Part shown: positions 61,579 through 64,000 of the stretch, piece by piece | How positions within the stretch are numbered: position 1 is the stretch's first letter | Layout of the letters: each line of letters begins with the position of its first letter | From: Mucilaginibacter saanensis | GTDB lineage: Bacteria > Bacteroidota > Bacteroidia > Sphingobacteriales > Sphingobacteriaceae | Assembly (NCBI RefSeq): GCF_014200575.1 | Contig: NZ_JACHBZ010000007.1 | Location: 1-64,000 of the forward strand | Length of the DNA stretch: 64,000 nt | Reading direction: 5' to 3' | Notes under the pieces: model-generated | What the model was told of the DNA's origin: nothing | The model's database searches: none | Seen by the model: only the letters and a program-made list of their open reading frames with translations | Translations under genes and position numbers: made by a program

Positions 61579-64000
61579 TTAAAGGTTTTCAATCAGTAGT
61601 GGTGTTTTCTCCTCGGTCACGGTAGTATCTTCCGGTTCATGATCAGGGTCGCGGCGGGTTTTTGAAGCAAATATTACATACATCAGCGGGATGATATACA
61701 GCGTTAACACTAACGAAAACAACATGCCGCCCATAATTACAATACCTAATGATACCCGGCTTTTTGCACCTGCGCCCAACGCAAATGCTATGGGAACAGC
61801 ACCCAGCACAACGGCTAAACTGGTCATTAATATAGGGCGTAAGCGGGCCGTGGCCGCCTCAATGGCTGCTTCGTACTTGGCTACGCCGTGTTCCATACGC
61901 TGGTTGGCAAACTCCACAATGAGGATACCATTTTTGGTTACCAGTCCCACCAGGGTAATAATCCCTATCTCGCTGAAAATATTAAGGGTTTGATTAAACA
62001 GCCATAATGATAAAAAGGCACCCGAAATAGCCAGCGGCACGGTAAGCATCACAATAAACGGATCCATAAAGCTTTCAAATTGTGCCGCCAGTACCAGGTA
62101 TATGAGCAACAGGGCAAAACCAAAGGCAAACAAAATGTTTGACGAGCCCTCGGCGTAATCACGTGAAGGGCCGCTGAGCGCCGTGCTAAAGGTGTCATCA
62201 AGCAGGCTGGCCGCTATGCGGTCCATTTCTTTAATACCATCGCCTACGGTACGGCCCGGGGCCAAGCCTGCTGATACGGTGGCAGATTTATAGCGGTTAA
62301 AGTGGTAAATGGCCGGAGGGGTTGCGCCTTCGGTAACCTTTACTACGTTATCCAACTGCACAAGGCCTCCTTTTGAACTGCGCAGGTACACGGATTTAAG
62401 GTCAAGCGGCTGATCACGGTTGGCTCTGTCAACCTGGGCTATTACCTGGTATTGTTTCCCGTTGATCAGAAAGTAATCTAAACGACCGGCGCTGTAATAC
62501 AGCTGCAAGGTTTGTGCTATATCATCAACAGATACCCGGAGGTCACGTGCGCGGTCCCGGTCGGTGATTACCCGTAATTCGGGTTTGGTAAATTTTAGGT
62601 TCACATCCGACCCCTGGAAAACCGGACTCTTGGATACCTCTGCAAAAAACTGGGGCAATATCTTACGGATCTTTTCAAAATCCTGGTTTTGTATTACATA
62701 CTGAACCGGCAGCGAAGTACGCGCACCGCTACCGCCGCCGCTGATGGTTTGCTCCTGTATCACAATGGCGCGGGCATCGGGCATACGGGTTAGCTTTTTA
62801 CTCAGCCAGTCGGCCAGCTGTTGCTGGGTACGGCCGCCGGGGCCACGTTCATCAGGGGCAACTAAACCGATACGGCCAAAGCCGGAATTGGCCGAGCCGC
62901 CGCCAAATGACGGGGAAACTATTTCGAAGTTAACCTTTGCCTCTGGTATCGAATCATCAACCAGTTTGGATACCTTATCCATGTATTTGGTCATGTACTC
63001 ATAAGTAGCACCCTCTGATCCGGTAACGCTGTAACGCAGCAAACTACGGTCATCAAGTGGAGCAAGCTCCGATGGGATAACCCGTACCAGCACGCCTATG
63101 ATGATTAACGATACCGCCAGTATAACAAACGATACCCAGCGTACCTTCATAAACTTAACCAGCGTTTGGGTATACGAGTTGGTCATGTTTACAAAAAAGG
63201 GTTCTGTTTTTTCGTAGAACTTTGATTTTTTGTTGTTCTTGCGGATCAGCTTTACGTTCAGCATCGGTGTTAATGACAGCGATACAAAGGCTGATATGAG
63301 TACCGCGCCGGCCACCACCACGGCAAACTCACGGAACAACCTGCCGGTAAATCCCTGCAAAAATACGATTGGTAAAAACACTGCCGCCAGGGTAACGGAT
63401 GTGGATACTACCGCAAAAAATATCTCGGCCGAGCCTTCAAAAGCGGCCTTGCGGATAGCCATACCGGCCTCTACCTTTTTGTAAATATTCTCTGTTACCA
63501 CAATACCATCATCAACCACCAGGCCGGTTGCCAGTACAATGCCCAGCAGGGTTAATATGTTGATGGAGAAACCAAAAATATACATGATAAAGAAGGCCCC
63601 GATTAATGATACGGGTATATCTATCAGCGGGCGAAAAGCGATAAGCCAGTCGCGGAAGAACAGATAAATAATAATAACCACCAGTATAAAGGATATAACA
63701 AGTGTTTCCTGAACTTCGGTGATGGACTGATTGATGAACCGGGTATTATCCAGCGCTACATTTACTTTAATATCCGGGGGGAGGTCCTTTTTGATCTGGT
63801 CCAGCCGCTTGTAAAAATCTTTGGCTATCTGCACATAGTTGGCTCCTGGCTGAGGTACAATGGCGAGGCCTATCATGGGTACGCCGGATTCTTTAAAAAT
63901 GGTTTCCTCGTTAGCCGATCCTAAGGTGGCATAGCCAATATCCTTAAGTCGGATTACCCGGTTACTGTCTGAACGGATGATCAGGTCGTTAAAATCTTTT
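61579..64000 (-). CDS. RND family efflux permease (5' end outside window)
   Basis: At least 806 residues of an AcrB/HAE1-type inner-membrane proton antiporter; the reading frame stays open through the last base of the window, so the N-terminus is missing. The visible part begins in the first porter domain (SNRVIRLKDIGYATLG). It continues through transmembrane helices with VDDGIVVTENIY near the middle (usual proton-relay Asp pair), a second porter domain (residues about 320-560), and the closing helices with VTKNGILIVEFANQ and LGIVIMGGMLFSLVLTLY. Paired with TolC. The substrate is unknown. Confidence 0.95.
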   Translation of the reverse strand, partial: KDFNDLIIRSDSNRVIRLKDIGYATLGSANEETIFKESGVPMIGLAIVPQPGANYVQIAKDFYKRLDQIKKDLPPDIKVNVALDNTRFINQSITEVQETLVISFILVVIIIYLFFRDWLIAFRPLIDIPVSLIGAFFIMYIFGFSINILTLLGIVLATGLVVDDGIVVTENIYKKVEAGMAIRKAAFEGSAEIFFAVVSTSVTLAAVFLPIVFLQGFTGRLFREFAVVVAGAVLISAFVSLSLTPMLNVKLIRKNNKKSKFYEKTEPFFVNMTNSYTQTLVKFMKVRWVSFVILAVSLIIIGVLVRVIPSELAPLDDRSLLRYSVTGSEGATYEYMTKYMDKVSKLVDDSIPEAKVNFEIVSPSFGGGSANSGFGRIGLVAPDERGPGGRTQQQLADWLSKKLTRMPDARAIVIQEQTISGGGSGARTSLPVQYVIQNQDFEKIRKILPQFFAEVSKSPVFQGSDVNLKFTKPELRVITDRDRARDLRVSVDDIAQTLQLYYSAGRLDYFLINGKQYQVIAQVDRANRDQPLDLKSVYLRSSKGGLVQLDNVVKVTEGATPPAIYHFNRYKSATVSAGLAPGRTVGDGIKEMDRIAASLLDDTFSTALSGPSRDYAEGSSNILFAFGFALLLIYLVLAAQFESFMDPFIVMLTVPLAISGAFLSLWLFNQTLNIFSEIGIITLVGLVTKNGILIVEFANQRMEHGVAKYEAAIEAATARLRPILMTSLAVVLGAVPIAFALGAGAKSRVSLGIVIMGGMLFSLVLTLYIIPLMYVIFASKTRRDPDHEPEDTTVTEEKTPLLIENL

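Overview
The window looks like a chromosomal segment from a Bacteroidota bacterium, most likely family Sphingobacteriaceae (Mucilaginibacter or Pedobacter type). The evidence is gene content: a DUF4175 coiled-coil protein, an Mrp ATPase without its CxxC motif, a YbeY with Asp as third ligand, PAS/AraC and AraC regulators, GH36 with a Sec signal, and many lipoproteins with long hydrophilic tails. Promoters of the TTTG-N18/19-TAnnTTTG type stand in front of both tRNA-Pro genes and a NifU-like gene. Intergenic spaces are packed with several families of dispersed palindromic repeats. No phage, CRISPR array, rRNA or complete insertion sequence was seen.

Layout. 1-3.5 kb: repeats, a small membrane protein coupled to thiL, and a secreted NUC1-type nuclease. 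3.8-6.8 kb: divergent nadA and nadB (quinolinate synthesis). 7.1-9.5 kb: tRNA-Gly(CCC), a gamma-carbonic-anhydrase-like protein and a large lipoprotein. 9.6-14.4 kb: a tightly packed minus-strand operon (NAD(P)-binding protein, uup, small membrane protein, mnmG) with three parS-like sites just upstream of mnmG. 14.5-17.7 kb: a pirin, then an mlaE-mlaF-mlaD lipid-transport operon. 17.7-18.3 kb: a repeat interrupted by a 290-bp MITE-like element. 18.3-25.5 kb: MetE-core protein, glutathione peroxidase, a DUF4175/RsbW-like/ybeY operon and a PAS-AraC regulator.

25.8-29.0 kb is a small accessory patch: two tRNA-Pro genes (UGG and GGG) flank an S41 peptidase gene and a near-identical inverted repeat. 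29-37.8 kb carries an alpha-galactosidase, an SDR/AraC pair, OsmC, a KAP-family NTPase and small membrane proteins. 37.9-47.4 kb carries a response regulator, a nitroreductase, an AsmA-like/GT51 fusion, Mrp, an NFU protein, peptide deformylase, an M16 peptidase and hpt. 47.5-64 kb carries mfd, small membrane proteins, an M28 peptidase, serS, rsmI, lnt, a BadF-type kinase coupled to a response regulator, and a TolC/RND efflux pair that runs off the right edge.

Most genes are housekeeping. The unusual content lies between genes: parS-like sites within an operon, a non-autonomous transposon with an 11-bp target duplication and a second end at the left edge, a conserved hairpin reused as a terminator-like element behind three unrelated genes, repeats nested in repeats, and a synonymous-only tandem duplication of the serS 3' end. 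No clearly new multi-gene system could be established from sequence alone.
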